Shown one piece after another: positions 54,457-63,398 of a stretch of DNA of 64,000 bases. Source of the stretch: Aliiroseovarius sp. (GTDB lineage: Bacteria; Pseudomonadota; Alphaproteobacteria; Rhodobacterales; Rhodobacteraceae); the NCBI RefSeq assembly GCF_030148435.1, contig NZ_JASBTN010000026.1, positions 1 to 64,000 of the forward strand. The letters run 5' to 3'. Each line of letters starts with the position of its first letter. Position 1 is the first letter of the stretch. The notes under the pieces are model-generated. The model had not been told where the DNA came from. It saw only the letters and a list, made by a program, of their open reading frames with translations, and made no database searches. Both the position numbers and the translations under genes were made by a program.

Positions 54457-55206
54457 TCAGCCCGCCACCGCAAAGAGCCTGCCGAACTGCGGCAATGACT
54501 CGGTGATCCCGGCAAGCCGCAGCATGTGCCAGGCCAGGGCCTGGTTGCTGGACAGCACCGGGCGGCCGATCTGCGCCTCGACCTCGGGAATGATCGTCAG
54601 GCAACGCAGGTTGGTGCAGGAGATCACCACGGCGTCACAGGGCGCGGCCCCGGCCACGCGGATGGCCGCCTCGGCTATTGCCGCCTCGCTGATGCGCGCC
54701 ACCACGCGGTCGTCACCCTCCTCGAAGGAGCCGAACCCGGCGATGGAGAAGCCCGCGGCCTCAAGCCGTTCCCGCATCGTCTGGCTGACCTCGGGCAGGT
54801 AGGGTGTGACAAAGCCTAATCGTTCTGCCCCCAGCGCCCGCCCGGCCGCGATCAGCGCGGCCAGCGGGTCGGTGACTTGGGCGTCCGGGTGCACGGTGTG
54901 AACAGCGGCCGCCACACGGTCGGACCCGATCACGCTGGAGGCCGAAGTACAGCCATAGCCGATCACGTCGAACTTCGTGGCCTCGGGAAACTGGCGGGCG
55001 GTGGCGGGCAGGTCGGCCTCCATCCGTGCAAGTGTTTCGGGGCGGACCTCCGGCACCATCGGAATGCGGTTATGATAGAGCGCCACAGCCTCCATCGCCA
55101 TGATCCGTGCAAACTCGGGCTCCAGGGTCTCGTCTGCCTCCAGCACGATCACGCCCAGCGTGGCGCGGGTGCCGATGCCACCGTCAGTGTCGAAAGCCAG
55201 TTTCAT
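54457..55206 (-). CDS. Maleate isomerase/arylmalonate decarboxylase-like protein (EutA-related)
   Basis: 249 residues of the Asp/Glu racemase superfamily, AMDase/maleate isomerase branch: Cys86 (GYGCTSASSVIG) and Cys197 (ISCTNLRC). GAGGAGG precedes the ATG. It resembles EutA of ectoine-utilisation clusters, but the neighbouring enzymes are not the ectoine set. It is the last gene of a four-gene minus-strand operon. Confidence 0.78.
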   Translation of the reverse strand: MKLAFDTDGGIGTRATLGVIVLEADETLEPEFARIMAMEAVALYHNRIPMVPEVRPETLARMEADLPATARQFPEATKFDVIGYGCTSASSVIGSDRVAAAVHTVHPDAQVTDPLAALIAAGRALGAERLGFVTPYLPEVSQTMRERLEAAGFSIAGFGSFEEGDDRVVARISEAAIAEAAIRVAGAAPCDAVVISCTNLRCLTIIPEVEAQIGRPVLSSNQALAWHMLRLAGITESLPQFGRLFAVAG

Positions 55207-55215
55207 GGCACCTCC

Positions 55216-56382
55216 TCAGACTACCGGCAATTCGGGCACGGCGCGGGTGGTCAAAAGCGCGGCACCACCCGCCCGAACCACGATGTTTTCCTCGTGCACC
55301 ATGATACGCCCGTCACCATAAGACAGCGAGGGTTCGAGGGTCAGGACCATGTTTTCCTCGATCACCGTGTCGTCGAAAGCCGCGTGCGAGGGCCATTCGG
55401 TCAGTTGCATGCCCAGCCCATGGCCTAGGCGGCCGACGTCGCCCCCCGCGTCGTCCAGCTCCGAGATCACGCCGCGCATGGCGTCGAACAATTCGCGGCA
55501 AGTGGCGCCGGGGTGCACAGCGGCGATCCCGGCCTCGGTTGCGCGCCAGAGCACGTCATAGGCCCGGCGCGATGCGTCGTCCGCCTGCCCCAGCGCCCAG
55601 TTGCGGTCGAAATCGCAGAAATAGCCGTCCCAGGTCGCGCCGGTGTCCAGCATGACGATGTCGCCGCGCGCCAGGGGCCGTGGCGTGGGCGGAGAGATCA
55701 CGTCATGATAGCCGCCCTGATCCGCCCCACCGACCAGATAAGGCACGTCATCCGCCCCTTGTGCCAGCGCCTCGCGGCGAAAGGCGCGAAACAGGTCTTC
55801 GAAAGGCAGGCCCTCATAGGCCAGCTCCGGTACACGGGCGAAGCTGCGCGAGCCAATGGTGCAGATATGGGCGATCTTCTCGATCTCGGCCTCGGATTTC
55901 ACCATGCGCAGGGCCCGCACCAGCCCGGTGCAATCGGCCAGGTCCAGCCCGGGCAGGCCCGCCATCAACCGCTCGTAGTCACCCAGCGGCATGCGCAAGC
56001 TGGTCTCGTGCCCTTTCAGCACACCAATCCGGGCCTTGCGCGCGGCATAGGGGGCCAGCAGCTCGGTCAGCAGGGAAATCCCGTCATCCAGCGGCGCGGG
56101 GGCGGACCAGGTGCGGATATCCTCGATCCAGGTGCGGCGCATCAGGTCGGCGCCGATTTCCGGTATGATGGCGATGGGTTCTCCGGCAGCGGGAACGAAC
56201 AGAAACCATGGCCGGGTCGGGCTTTGCCAGAACAGGGTGTGAAAACCGCTGAAATAGCGCACCTCGGGTTCGGTCAGCAGCAGCAGCCCGTCCAGCCCCT
56301 GATCGGCCATCATTGTCTGGGCGCGGGCGGTACGCGCCGCGAATTCCGCCTTGGGGAAGCCGCGCCGAGGGGCTTCAGACAT
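55216..56382 (-). CDS. M24-family metallopeptidase/amidohydrolase
   Basis: 388 residues with a creatinase-type N-terminal domain and a pita-bread M24 domain. The metal ligands are all present: Asp246, Asp257 (DTGATWDGYFCDFDRNW), His321 (GHGLGMQ), Glu350 (LEPSLS) and Glu364 (HEENIVV). M24 enzymes include Xaa-Pro peptidases, creatinase and ectoine hydrolase DoeA; the DoeA-type C-terminal motif is not seen. The start overlaps the 3' end of the lyase gene by 8 bp, so translation is coupled. Confidence 0.85.
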   Translation of the reverse strand: MSEAPRRGFPKAEFAARTARAQTMMADQGLDGLLLLTEPEVRYFSGFHTLFWQSPTRPWFLFVPAAGEPIAIIPEIGADLMRRTWIEDIRTWSAPAPLDDGISLLTELLAPYAARKARIGVLKGHETSLRMPLGDYERLMAGLPGLDLADCTGLVRALRMVKSEAEIEKIAHICTIGSRSFARVPELAYEGLPFEDLFRAFRREALAQGADDVPYLVGGADQGGYHDVISPPTPRPLARGDIVMLDTGATWDGYFCDFDRNWALGQADDASRRAYDVLWRATEAGIAAVHPGATCRELFDAMRGVISELDDAGGDVGRLGHGLGMQLTEWPSHAAFDDTVIEENMVLTLEPSLSYGDGRIMVHEENIVVRAGGAALLTTRAVPELPVV

Positions 56383-57559
56383 GATCGGCCCCTTCCATGA
56401 TGGCGGCAAAGATCGCCGGGTCGGTCACACCCTCGGACCCGATCAGCAAGACGCGCGAGCTGGCATCCAGCCCCAGTTTCGCCTTCAATCCCGCGTCCTT
56501 GCAGGCGGCAATCACGGCAGCCAACCCGGCCACGGCGCTTTCACCCGCTTCGACCCCAGGGCTGCCTTGCGCCAGCAGGCGCACGGTGGGAGCGACGATG
56601 CAGTCGGGGATGGTCAGGAAGTCGCTGGCCTCTTCGGCCAGGATCTCCCAGGCCATTTCCGAAGGCTCGCCACAGGACAGGCCCGCCATGATGGTCTCTT
56701 CGTCGATGGAAACCGCCGTGGCCTTTCCCTGGCGGGCACTTTCGTAAAGGCAGGCGGCAAGCTCGGGCTCGACGATCACAACGCGCGGAGCGGCATCGCC
56801 GTAATTCTGGCGCAGCGCGGCGGCGACAGAGGCAGCAAGCCCCCCGACCCCACCTTGCAGAAAGACATGGGTCGGCGCGTGATCCAACCCCTCGCAGGCC
56901 TCGCGTGTCATCACCCCGTAGCCCGCCATCACGTCGCGTGGCGGCGCGGTATAGCCCTCCCACGAAGTGTCCGAGACGACGAACCACCCGTTTTCCTCCG
57001 CCTCGTCCCGGGCCAGTGCGACTGACGCGTCATAATCGCCGTCGATGCGGATCACCTCGGCGCCCAGTTCACGCATGGCGCTCGCGCGGCCTTCGCTGAC
57101 TTCGGCATGGATGTAGATGCGACAGGGTGCACCAACCATCTGGCACCCCCAGGCAAGCGACCGGCCATGGTTGCCATCCGTGGCCGAGACCAGCGTGATC
57201 TGCGCGCAGTCCTCGCGCAGGGCGCCGGTGCGGATCTCCTCCAGGCTGACCGCGCGGCCCAGCCGGTCAGACAGTTCGCGCTGCAGCACGCGCAGGGCCG
57301 CGTAGGATCCGCCCAGCGCCTTGAAGCTGCCCAGGCCGAAACGCGGGCCCTCGTGCTTGTAGTCGATCCGCGCGAGCCCCAGTTCGCGGGCCAGGTCTGC
57401 CAGAGCCACCAGTGGCGTGGGCGCGTAGCCGGACCAGGCGGTGATTTCGGCCCAGGAGGCGGCGAAATCCTGTTCGGACAGAACAGTGTAGGCGGCCCGC
57501 CCCCCGGTCGGGCTGCCCGCCACATGGGACAGGGCGGCGGTGGCAAATGCGTCAAGCAT
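56375..57559 (-). CDS. dpaL: Diaminopropionate ammonia-lyase
   Basis: A 394-residue fold-type II PLP enzyme converting 2,3-diaminopropionate to pyruvate and two ammonia. The PLP lysine is K80 (GLGSFKALGGSYA). Family-specific segments are SATDGNHGRSLAWG, DTSWEGY, PTHVFLQGGVGG and TIMAGLSCGEPSEMAWEIL, with the PLP-phosphate/ring site SPGVEAGESAV. The length matches DpaL (about 400) rather than the shorter threonine dehydratase-like EutB (about 320). It lies 2 bp after the M20 gene. Confidence 0.88.
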   Translation of the reverse strand: MLDAFATAALSHVAGSPTGGRAAYTVLSEQDFAASWAEITAWSGYAPTPLVALADLARELGLARIDYKHEGPRFGLGSFKALGGSYAALRVLQRELSDRLGRAVSLEEIRTGALREDCAQITLVSATDGNHGRSLAWGCQMVGAPCRIYIHAEVSEGRASAMRELGAEVIRIDGDYDASVALARDEAEENGWFVVSDTSWEGYTAPPRDVMAGYGVMTREACEGLDHAPTHVFLQGGVGGLAASVAAALRQNYGDAAPRVVIVEPELAACLYESARQGKATAVSIDEETIMAGLSCGEPSEMAWEILAEEASDFLTIPDCIVAPTVRLLAQGSPGVEAGESAVAGLAAVIAACKDAGLKAKLGLDASSRVLLIGSEGVTDPAIFAAIMEGADHV

Positions 57560-57561
57560 GG

Positions 57562-58707
57562 TCAGTCCTTTCCTTCGGGCAGCCGGTCACGCACCAGTTG
57601 GACCCAGAATTCCGCCCCGATCGGCAGAAGGGCGTCGTTGAAGTCGTAATCCGCCGCGTGCAGCGGCTGTCCGTGGGCGCCTTCGGTGCCATTGCCCAGA
57701 AGCAGGAAGCAACCGGGTACGGCAGCGGCGAAATGGGCGAAATCCTCGGAGAAGGTCATCGGTTTGCGATTGCGGATCACCTCGCAGCCCGCGGCCTCCC
57801 CGGCGCGGTAGACCGCCTGAACAGGCTCGGGCGCATTGATTGTCTCGACGAATTCGGTGCGGAAATCGACCGAAACCTTGACCCCGTGGGCGGCCGCAAC
57901 CCCGGCGGAAATCTGGCGCAGGAGGGCCTCGATCCGTGTGCGGTCATCGGGCGCGCCGGCGCGCACATCGCCTTTCAGCACAGCGCGACCGGGCAGCACG
58001 TTGCGCTGCCCGTCGGTCAGGAATTCCGTCACCGAGACGACCGCACCCGCCCCCGGGGAAAGCTTGCGCGACACGATGGTCTGCAGCGCACCGACCAGTT
58101 CGGCCCCCACGGTGATCGCATCCACGCCAACCTGAGGCATCGAGGCATGGCCGCCCTGGCCTTGTATGGTAATCTCGAACAGGCTTTCGGAATTGCAGAT
58201 AAGCCCGGCCCGGGTGGAGACCTGCCCCAAGGGCGCGCCGGGCAGGTTGTGGATGGCGAAAACCTCCTCGATGGGAAACTGTTCCAGCACACCTTCGCCG
58301 ATCATCGCACGGGCGCCCAGCCCATGTTCCTCGTTCGGTTGAAAGATCAGCACGACCGTGCCGTCGAACCCCTGTTCCGTGGCCAGCCGTTCAGCGGCCC
58401 CCAGCAGCATGGTCATGTGCCCGTCGTGGCCACAGGCATGCATGACACCCGGTGTCTCGGACGGGTAGGCGTGGGTCGAAGCTTCGGTGATCGGCAGCGC
58501 GTCCATATCGGCGCGCAGGCCGATGGCGCGGTTGCCCTGCCCCGCGCGAAGCACGCCGACGACCCCGACACCTTCATGCACCTCGGCCCCCAGGTCGCGC
58601 AGCGCCTCGGCAACGCGGGCCTTGGTGCGCAGCTCGTGAAAGCCCAGCTCGGGGTCGCGGTGGAACGCCCGGCGCAGCCTGGTCAGTTTTTCATTGAACC
58701 TGGTCAT
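57562..58707 (-). CDS. M20D-family amidohydrolase
   Basis: A 381-residue M20 metallo-amidohydrolase (HipO/AbgB/DoeB2-like). The metal site motifs are HACGHDGHMTMLLG, FQPNEEHGLGARAM and AIHNLPGAPLG; the dimerisation lid begins GQGGHASMPQ. It removes an acyl group from an N-acyl amino acid. As first gene of the operon it could release diaminopropionate or another amino acid for the following lyase. Divergent Lrp-type regulator upstream. Confidence 0.88.
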   Translation of the reverse strand: MTRFNEKLTRLRRAFHRDPELGFHELRTKARVAEALRDLGAEVHEGVGVVGVLRAGQGNRAIGLRADMDALPITEASTHAYPSETPGVMHACGHDGHMTMLLGAAERLATEQGFDGTVVLIFQPNEEHGLGARAMIGEGVLEQFPIEEVFAIHNLPGAPLGQVSTRAGLICNSESLFEITIQGQGGHASMPQVGVDAITVGAELVGALQTIVSRKLSPGAGAVVSVTEFLTDGQRNVLPGRAVLKGDVRAGAPDDRTRIEALLRQISAGVAAAHGVKVSVDFRTEFVETINAPEPVQAVYRAGEAAGCEVIRNRKPMTFSEDFAHFAAAVPGCFLLLGNGTEGAHGQPLHAADYDFNDALLPIGAEFWVQLVRDRLPEGKD

Positions 58708-58764
58708 GTCCCGCCCTTGTTCTCATCTGGCAAGTGTAGGCTCAGATTCGGGCGGCAGGACATG

Positions 58765-58792
58765 GAATTTCCTTCGATTCACGACGAATTTC
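58765..58792. promoter_or_regulatory. Direct repeats in the Lrp/M20 divergent control region
   Basis: GAATTTC occurs at 58765-58771 and again at 58786-58792, 21 bp apart (two helical turns), in the AT-richer 121-bp gap between divergent starts. Phased AT-rich sites are typical of Lrp/AsnC binding. Confidence 0.35.
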
Positions 58793-58828
58793 ATTGCTGA
58801 GCACACATTTCGAGACGAATATCGGACC

Positions 58829-59278
58829 ATGGATGACACAGATCTGCAAATCCTCCGCCTTGTGCAGGAAAACGCCCGGCTGACTGCCGAGAGCCTCAGC
58901 CAGGATGTGGGCCTGTCCCCTCCCGCAGTCCAGAAACGGTTGAAGAAGCTGCGCGACACGGGCGTGATCGAACGCGAGATTGCCGTGTTGTCCCCGGGCA
59001 GGCTGGGCCGCGAAATGACCATCATCGTCGAGGTGCTGCTGGAACGCGAGAACCGCGCCCATCTTGAAGCGTTCAAACGCAAGATGCGCGCAGCCCCCTG
59101 TGTGCAGCAGTGTTACTACACCACCGGCGAGGCGGATTTCCTGCTGATCCTGACCGTGCGCGATATCAAGGAATACGAGGAATTCACCCAGACGCATTTC
59201 TTCGACGAAAGCAACATAAGCCGGTTCAAAACGGCGGTTGTGATGGATCGGGTCAAGGTTTCGCTGGACGTGCTCTAA
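58829..59278 (+). CDS. Lrp/AsnC-family transcriptional regulator
   Basis: 149 residues: an N-terminal HTH (LTAESLSQDVGLSPPAVQKRLKKLRDTGVI, about 16-45) and a RAM effector domain (FLLILTVRDIKEYEEFTQTHFF). ATG 58829 is taken because MDDTDLQILRLVQENAR is the usual Lrp N-terminus; the longer frame would cross the operator region. It is divergent from the M20-dpaL-M24 operon and probably controls it in response to an amino acid. Confidence 0.92.
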   Translation: MDDTDLQILRLVQENARLTAESLSQDVGLSPPAVQKRLKKLRDTGVIEREIAVLSPGRLGREMTIIVEVLLERENRAHLEAFKRKMRAAPCVQQCYYTTGEADFLLILTVRDIKEYEEFTQTHFFDESNISRFKTAVVMDRVKVSLDVL

Positions 59279-59473
59279 GCTCGGCAGGCAATCATTCGGC
59301 CCCTGAGTCTGGTGGCCGGTGCGGAAAATCGGAGGCCTGCTGAAACGCCTGCCGGTTCAGGTCGTGCTGACTGGCCAAGTCGCCGATCCGGACCCGAAGG
59401 TCAGTGTGTCTCTGAATGTGAAACAGCGCGCTCATACCGATCCTGCACTGATCCGTTAGGCGCGGGTTCCGGA
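59279..59473. other. Intergenic region between convergent lrp and galU
   Basis: A 47-codon minus-strand open frame (59292-59435, beginning MSALFHIQRHTDLR) has a weak AGGA upstream. I cannot tell whether it is expressed; no homologue is recognised. Otherwise nothing is seen. Confidence 0.25.
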
Positions 59474-60388
59474 TCAGGAATGCGTGCCCGTCTTGGGCTG
59501 CGCCAGCCGTTCCGCTTTGAGCATGATCACCTCGCCGAAATCATCGGCAAAGTCCGGATGCGCCAACGCATGGTCGACGATCGCTTCGAGATATCCGATT
59601 TTCGAACCGCAGTCATAGCGCTTGCCGACAATCGGAACAGCGTCCACGGCGCGCTGACTGGCCATGATGTTGATTGCATCGGTGAGCTGGATCTCTCCGC
59701 CCACCCCTGGCGGCAGGTTGCGGAGATGATCAAAGATGTCGTGATCGAAGACATAGCGCCCAACGGCGGCCAGGTTCGACGGTGCCAGGGCCGGGTCGGG
59801 CTTTTCGACGATCCCCGCCATGCCCACCGCCCCCACGGCGGACTCGGTCACGGGGTTGACCACACCGTACTGGTGAATTTGGTCCTGGGCTACCGGCATC
59901 ACGCTGATGGCCGGCTTGCCGCTCTGGGCGAAATGATCGACCAATGCCTTGGTCGGGCTCGGTCGCCCGGTCATCAGGTCGTCTGGCAGAAGAACCGCAA
60001 ATGGCCCGCCGCCAACCGCCGGCTCGGCGCAGAGCACCGCATGGCCCAGCCCGAGTGCCTCGGCCTGACGCACGAAAACACAGCTGACCCCGGGCGGGAT
60101 GATGTTGCGCACCATCTCGACCAACGAGTCCTTGCCGCGCCTTTCCAGGGTTGCTTCCAGCTCGGCATTGCCGTCGAAGTGGTCCTCGATCGCGCGTTTG
60201 GTGCGCCCGGTGACGAATACCATGTCGGTGATGCCAGCCTCGATCGCCTCTTCCACGGCAAACTGAATGATCGGCTTGTCAACGATGGGAAGGAGTTCCT
60301 TGGGCATTGCCTTGGTTGCGGGCAGGAAGCGGGTGCCCAGACCCGCAACGGGAAAGACTGCTTTTCTAATAGCTTTCTGGCTTGTCAT
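59474..60388 (-). CDS. galU: UTP-glucose-1-phosphate uridylyltransferase
   Basis: A 304-residue nucleotidyltransferase making UDP-glucose for surface polysaccharides. It shows the N-terminal FPVAGLGTRFLPATKAMPKE nucleotide-binding loop, VDKPIIQFAVEEA, LLPDDLM and the EKPDPALAPSNLAAVGRY segment. It is monocistronic by spacing. Confidence 0.95.
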   Translation of the reverse strand: MTSQKAIRKAVFPVAGLGTRFLPATKAMPKELLPIVDKPIIQFAVEEAIEAGITDMVFVTGRTKRAIEDHFDGNAELEATLERRGKDSLVEMVRNIIPPGVSCVFVRQAEALGLGHAVLCAEPAVGGGPFAVLLPDDLMTGRPSPTKALVDHFAQSGKPAISVMPVAQDQIHQYGVVNPVTESAVGAVGMAGIVEKPDPALAPSNLAAVGRYVFDHDIFDHLRNLPPGVGGEIQLTDAINIMASQRAVDAVPIVGKRYDCGSKIGYLEAIVDHALAHPDFADDFGEVIMLKAERLAQPKTGTHS

Positions 60389-60923
60389 ATGCCGATCTCA
60401 CTTTTTTCAAGTCGAAACAGGACGGAGGCAAAACCCTCCGTGACCGGCTTGCGCCGGACTGGGGCCACGTGTGACCTCGACGCGCACCGGGCAATCCGGG
60501 CTGGCCGGGCACTGGGTCGTTTCCGCTCGAACGGCAGCGTTGCATGCGCTGCGTCTGTTTTGCCAAACAGCCTTGCCGGGGCATGGCGGGGTTTGGGCCG
60601 TGATGGTGGAGAACGATCTACCTGCGCAGCAAACGTCATCTGTCCCCATGACCCGGACACTGAGGCTTTCGGCCCGGCTTTCAATTTCCCTTCTCCGGTT
60701 CAACCGGAAGAACGGCGGTGGGTTGTATGTTCAACCACTTGCTGTCGGAAAAGGTAGCGCAGAACTGCGATTTTGCAAAGGGTTCGCACGTCGTATGCTG
60801 CGAAGGGGCGTTCACACTGGCGTGTGTATCATCGCGGCTACCTTCGCTGCGATCGCGATTGTCGGTGTGTTCAGATTGCCCGAAAGGGTGTTCGCCATCG
60901 CTGATCCATCCGCCTCGACGGGG
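60389..60923. other. 535-bp region without a convincing gene
   Basis: Several overlapping frames are open on both strands, but none has a good start signal, family motif or clear codon pattern. The AT content rises near 60690-60900 compared with flanking genes. One plus-strand frame around 60795-60900 reads a short basic-then-hydrophobic stretch (TGVCIIAATFAAIAIVGV) but runs on into antisense of the next gene. It may hold the galU promoter plus decayed DNA. Confidence 0.3.
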
Positions 60924-62054
60924 TCAGCCCGGCTCCAGCACCCGGGCCAGCATGGTGCCACAGGCGGCCAGCTCGCCCAGGTCCAGCCCCTCGTCCGGCT
61001 TGTGCCCGTCCCGCGCCATGTCGCCCGGGCCCATCACCACCGTCGGCAGGTCGAGCGCAGCGAAGAACCCTGCCTCGGTGCCGAAAGCAACCTTGGTGAC
61101 GTCCGCCCCTCCGGCCATTCGGCGCGCCCAGTCAACCACCGGAGCCTCGGGGCTGGTCGCCAGACCTGGATAGGCGGTGACTTCCTTGACCATGATCCCT
61201 TCCGGCATGCCGAAACCAGCGGCGACCTGTTTCGCGGCGGTTTCGATCCGGGCCCGCAACTCGGAACCCGGAATGTCGGCAAGGTGGCGGTATTCCATCA
61301 GGATGCGCGCGTGATCCGGCACGATGTTCAGGGCTCGCCCGCCTTCCATCCGCCCAATATGCACGGTGGAATAGGGCACGGCATGGCCCGGGTCGCGCAC
61401 TTCCCGGGACAGCACTTCCTGCAGGTCGATCATCGCCGTCACGAAGCCGCTGGCCAGGTGCAACGCATTGATGAAGTCGGGCGCCAGGGCGCTGTGGCCG
61501 GATTGGCCGTGGCATGTGACTTCCAGTGCCGCCTTGCCCTTGTGGCCGATGGCAACCTGCATCGAGGTCGGCTCTCCCACGATCACCGCGCGGGGGCGGC
61601 CGATCAGCGGCTCAAGCGCGGGCATCATCTGGCGGATGCCGACGCAGCCGATTTCCTCGTCATAGGAAATAACCAGGCTCAGCGCCGGGGCATCGGCCTG
61701 CGCCCCCGCCTCTTCGGCAAGCGCCAGCGCCGAGGCCAGGAACCCCTTCATGTCGGTGACACCCCGCCCGTACAGCCGCGTATCGTCCCGGGTCAGACGG
61801 AAGGGATCGCGGGTCCAGTCCTGACCGGCAACCGGCACGACATCGGCATGCGCCGACAGGCAGACCCCCCCCTCCCCCGCGCCGATGCGGGCAAACAGAC
61901 CTGCCTTTTGCCCGCAGGGTGACGAAATACGCGTGACCAGGAAACCGGCGCGGCTCAGCAGGCCCTGCACGTAGTCGATCAACGCCAGGTTGCTGTCGGC
62001 ACTGACGGTCGGGAATGCGATGAGGCGGTCGAGAATCTCCAGGGTGCGGTTCAA
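60924..62054 (-). CDS. argE: ArgE-like acetylornithine deacetylase (M20)
   Basis: A 376-residue M20 deacetylase of the ArgE/DapE group: SAHADVVPVAGQDW, GRGVTDMKGFLAS, SYDEEIGCVG and VGEPTSMQVAIGHKG supply the two-zinc site. It hydrolyses N2-acetylornithine or a related N-acyl amino acid. The start is TTG 62054, supported by GGGAG 7-8 nt upstream and by overlap with the preceding stop (TTGA). It is coupled to a truncated flavin-oxidoreductase remnant rather than an arginine gene, so a catabolic deacylase is possible. Confidence 0.87.
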   Translation of the reverse strand: MNRTLEILDRLIAFPTVSADSNLALIDYVQGLLSRAGFLVTRISSPCGQKAGLFARIGAGEGGVCLSAHADVVPVAGQDWTRDPFRLTRDDTRLYGRGVTDMKGFLASALALAEEAGAQADAPALSLVISYDEEIGCVGIRQMMPALEPLIGRPRAVIVGEPTSMQVAIGHKGKAALEVTCHGQSGHSALAPDFINALHLASGFVTAMIDLQEVLSREVRDPGHAVPYSTVHIGRMEGGRALNIVPDHARILMEYRHLADIPGSELRARIETAAKQVAAGFGMPEGIMVKEVTAYPGLATSPEAPVVDWARRMAGGADVTKVAFGTEAGFFAALDLPTVVMGPGDMARDGHKPDEGLDLGELAACGTMLARVLEPG

Positions 62055-62215
62055 TTCAGCGTCTCCCGGATCAGGTTCACGCCCGGAAGCCTGTCAATGC
62101 CCCTGGCCAGGTAGCCGCCTTCAACGCAACGGGCCACCTGACCGAAGCGGTTTCTGGCGGGAACCGGAGCGATCTGCATCGGCGCGAACAGAATGTGATA
62201 ACGGGGATCGTGCAC
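62051..62215 (-). pseudogene. Truncated N-terminus of an NADH:flavin oxidoreductase/trimethylamine dehydrogenase-like gene
   Basis: A 54-codon frame from GTG 62215 with AGGAG upstream. Its first about 30 residues (HDPRYHILFAPMQIAPVPARNRF) match the N-terminus of the Old-Yellow-Enzyme-type dehydrogenases (TMADH, dimethylglycine/stachydrine demethylases), which are normally 650-700 residues. The frame then ends after an unrelated-looking tail (GIDRLPGVNLIRETLN). The start and Shine-Dalgarno survive but the catalytic barrel and Fe-S/FAD domains are gone. It now serves as a short leader overlapping the argE start. Confidence 0.6.
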
Positions 62216-62313
62216 GGGTCTCGCTCCTGCCGGGGTGGCTTTTATCGGGGAAGGGTTGCAAATCAACGGGTTCGTCTAAAGTCGGGGTTGCGAAAGCACC
62301 GCTTAGGCACCGC

Positions 62314-63252
62314 CTATGTCCCCGGGTCGATCGGATGACCCGGATAGCCCCATTCTGCCACCATCTTGCGGGCATGTTCGACAAAGGCGTCGACGGTCAG
62401 CACGCTGCGCGCACCGCGCGGCAGGACCAGCCCCAGCTCCATCTGCCGCACCGGCCCGGCCAGGGGAATGAAACACAGTTTGCGCCCATCCGGTGACAGG
62501 TCCGAATAGGGGCGGATATTGGCGATCGCATAGCCGAACCCGTTGGCCACCAGTGACCGCATGATCGCCATGTCGCGCGTACGTTCGGCGATCTTCGGCT
62601 TGCGCCCCGAAGCCTCGAAAAACTCCAGAAAATAATCCGAGGACAGGGGCAGATCGAGCAGGATCATCGGGTCGTCCTTCAACTCCTCCACCGTGACCGA
62701 GCCGCGCCCGGCCAGCGGGTGCCCCTCATGCACCATCGCATAGGGCGGCAGGCGGCGCAGCGGCAGGAACTCCAGATCGGGCGGGATCGCGAGGTCATAG
62801 GACAGCGCCACGTCGATCTCGGCCCGACGCAGCGCCTCGATGATGCCCATCTGGTTCAGCTCGAACTGGCACACCTGAACGTCCGGATAGTCGGCGACGA
62901 AACGGCGGCGCATGGCGGGCAGGATCATCTGGGCAAAAGTGACCAGACAGCCAATGTTCAAGGGCCCCCGCACAAGGCCCGAAATGTCGCCCGCAAGCCG
63001 GTTCAGCGCCTCGGCGTGGGCAAGAACCTGACGGGACTGGTCAAGAAACTGGCGCCCGGCCTGGGTCAGGCTCAGCCCATGGGCGTGTTTGCGCACGAAC
63101 AGCGGCAGGCCGAACTCGTCCTCCAACTGCGAGATCGCCGCCGAGATCGAAGGGGACGACACATTGACCCGCTCGCTCGCCTGCGCGATCGAGCCTTCCT
63201 CGCCCACGGCGACGAAATATTCCAACTGCCTGAGAGTAAATCGCAATGCCAT
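62314..63252 (-). CDS. LysR-family regulator
   Basis: 312 residues: HTH (FVAVGEEGSIAQASERVNVSSPSISAAISQLEDEF, about 13-47) and a LysR substrate domain (GPLNIGCLVTFAQMILPAM; GFGYAIANIRPY). It lies between the truncated flavin oxidoreductase and a Rieske oxygenase gene, all on the minus strand, and may have controlled a demethylation or ring-hydroxylation pathway now partly lost. Confidence 0.92.
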   Translation of the reverse strand: MALRFTLRQLEYFVAVGEEGSIAQASERVNVSSPSISAAISQLEDEFGLPLFVRKHAHGLSLTQAGRQFLDQSRQVLAHAEALNRLAGDISGLVRGPLNIGCLVTFAQMILPAMRRRFVADYPDVQVCQFELNQMGIIEALRRAEIDVALSYDLAIPPDLEFLPLRRLPPYAMVHEGHPLAGRGSVTVEELKDDPMILLDLPLSSDYFLEFFEASGRKPKIAERTRDMAIMRSLVANGFGYAIANIRPYSDLSPDGRKLCFIPLAGPVRQMELGLVLPRGARSVLTVDAFVEHARKMVAEWGYPGHPIDPGT

Positions 63253-63345
63253 GAGTGAATTATGCCGCCCGCCGCCCGACGTTCAAGCTTGATCCGCGCT
63301 CGCGGGGGACGACCGGGCCGGATCCACCCACTTCAGGCGGCCCAG

Positions 63346-63375
63346 GCGGGACGCCCCGGAGAGACAGCGTCCCGC
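63346..63375 (-). terminator. Hairpin after the Rieske oxygenase gene
   Basis: A perfect 9-bp stem GCGGGACGC / GCGTCCCGC with a 12-nt loop lies 23 bp beyond the oxygenase stop, on its transcript. No clear T-run. Confidence 0.5.
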
Positions 63376-63398
63376 AGGTGCCACGGCCCGATGGCCGA

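Noticed and set aside
54457-58707. Ectoine/hydroxyectoine degradation (eutABCDE, doeAB)
   Set aside because: The PLP enzyme has DpaL signatures and length, the M24 enzyme lacks the DoeA C-terminal motif, and eutC, the aminotransferase and the semialdehyde dehydrogenase are missing.
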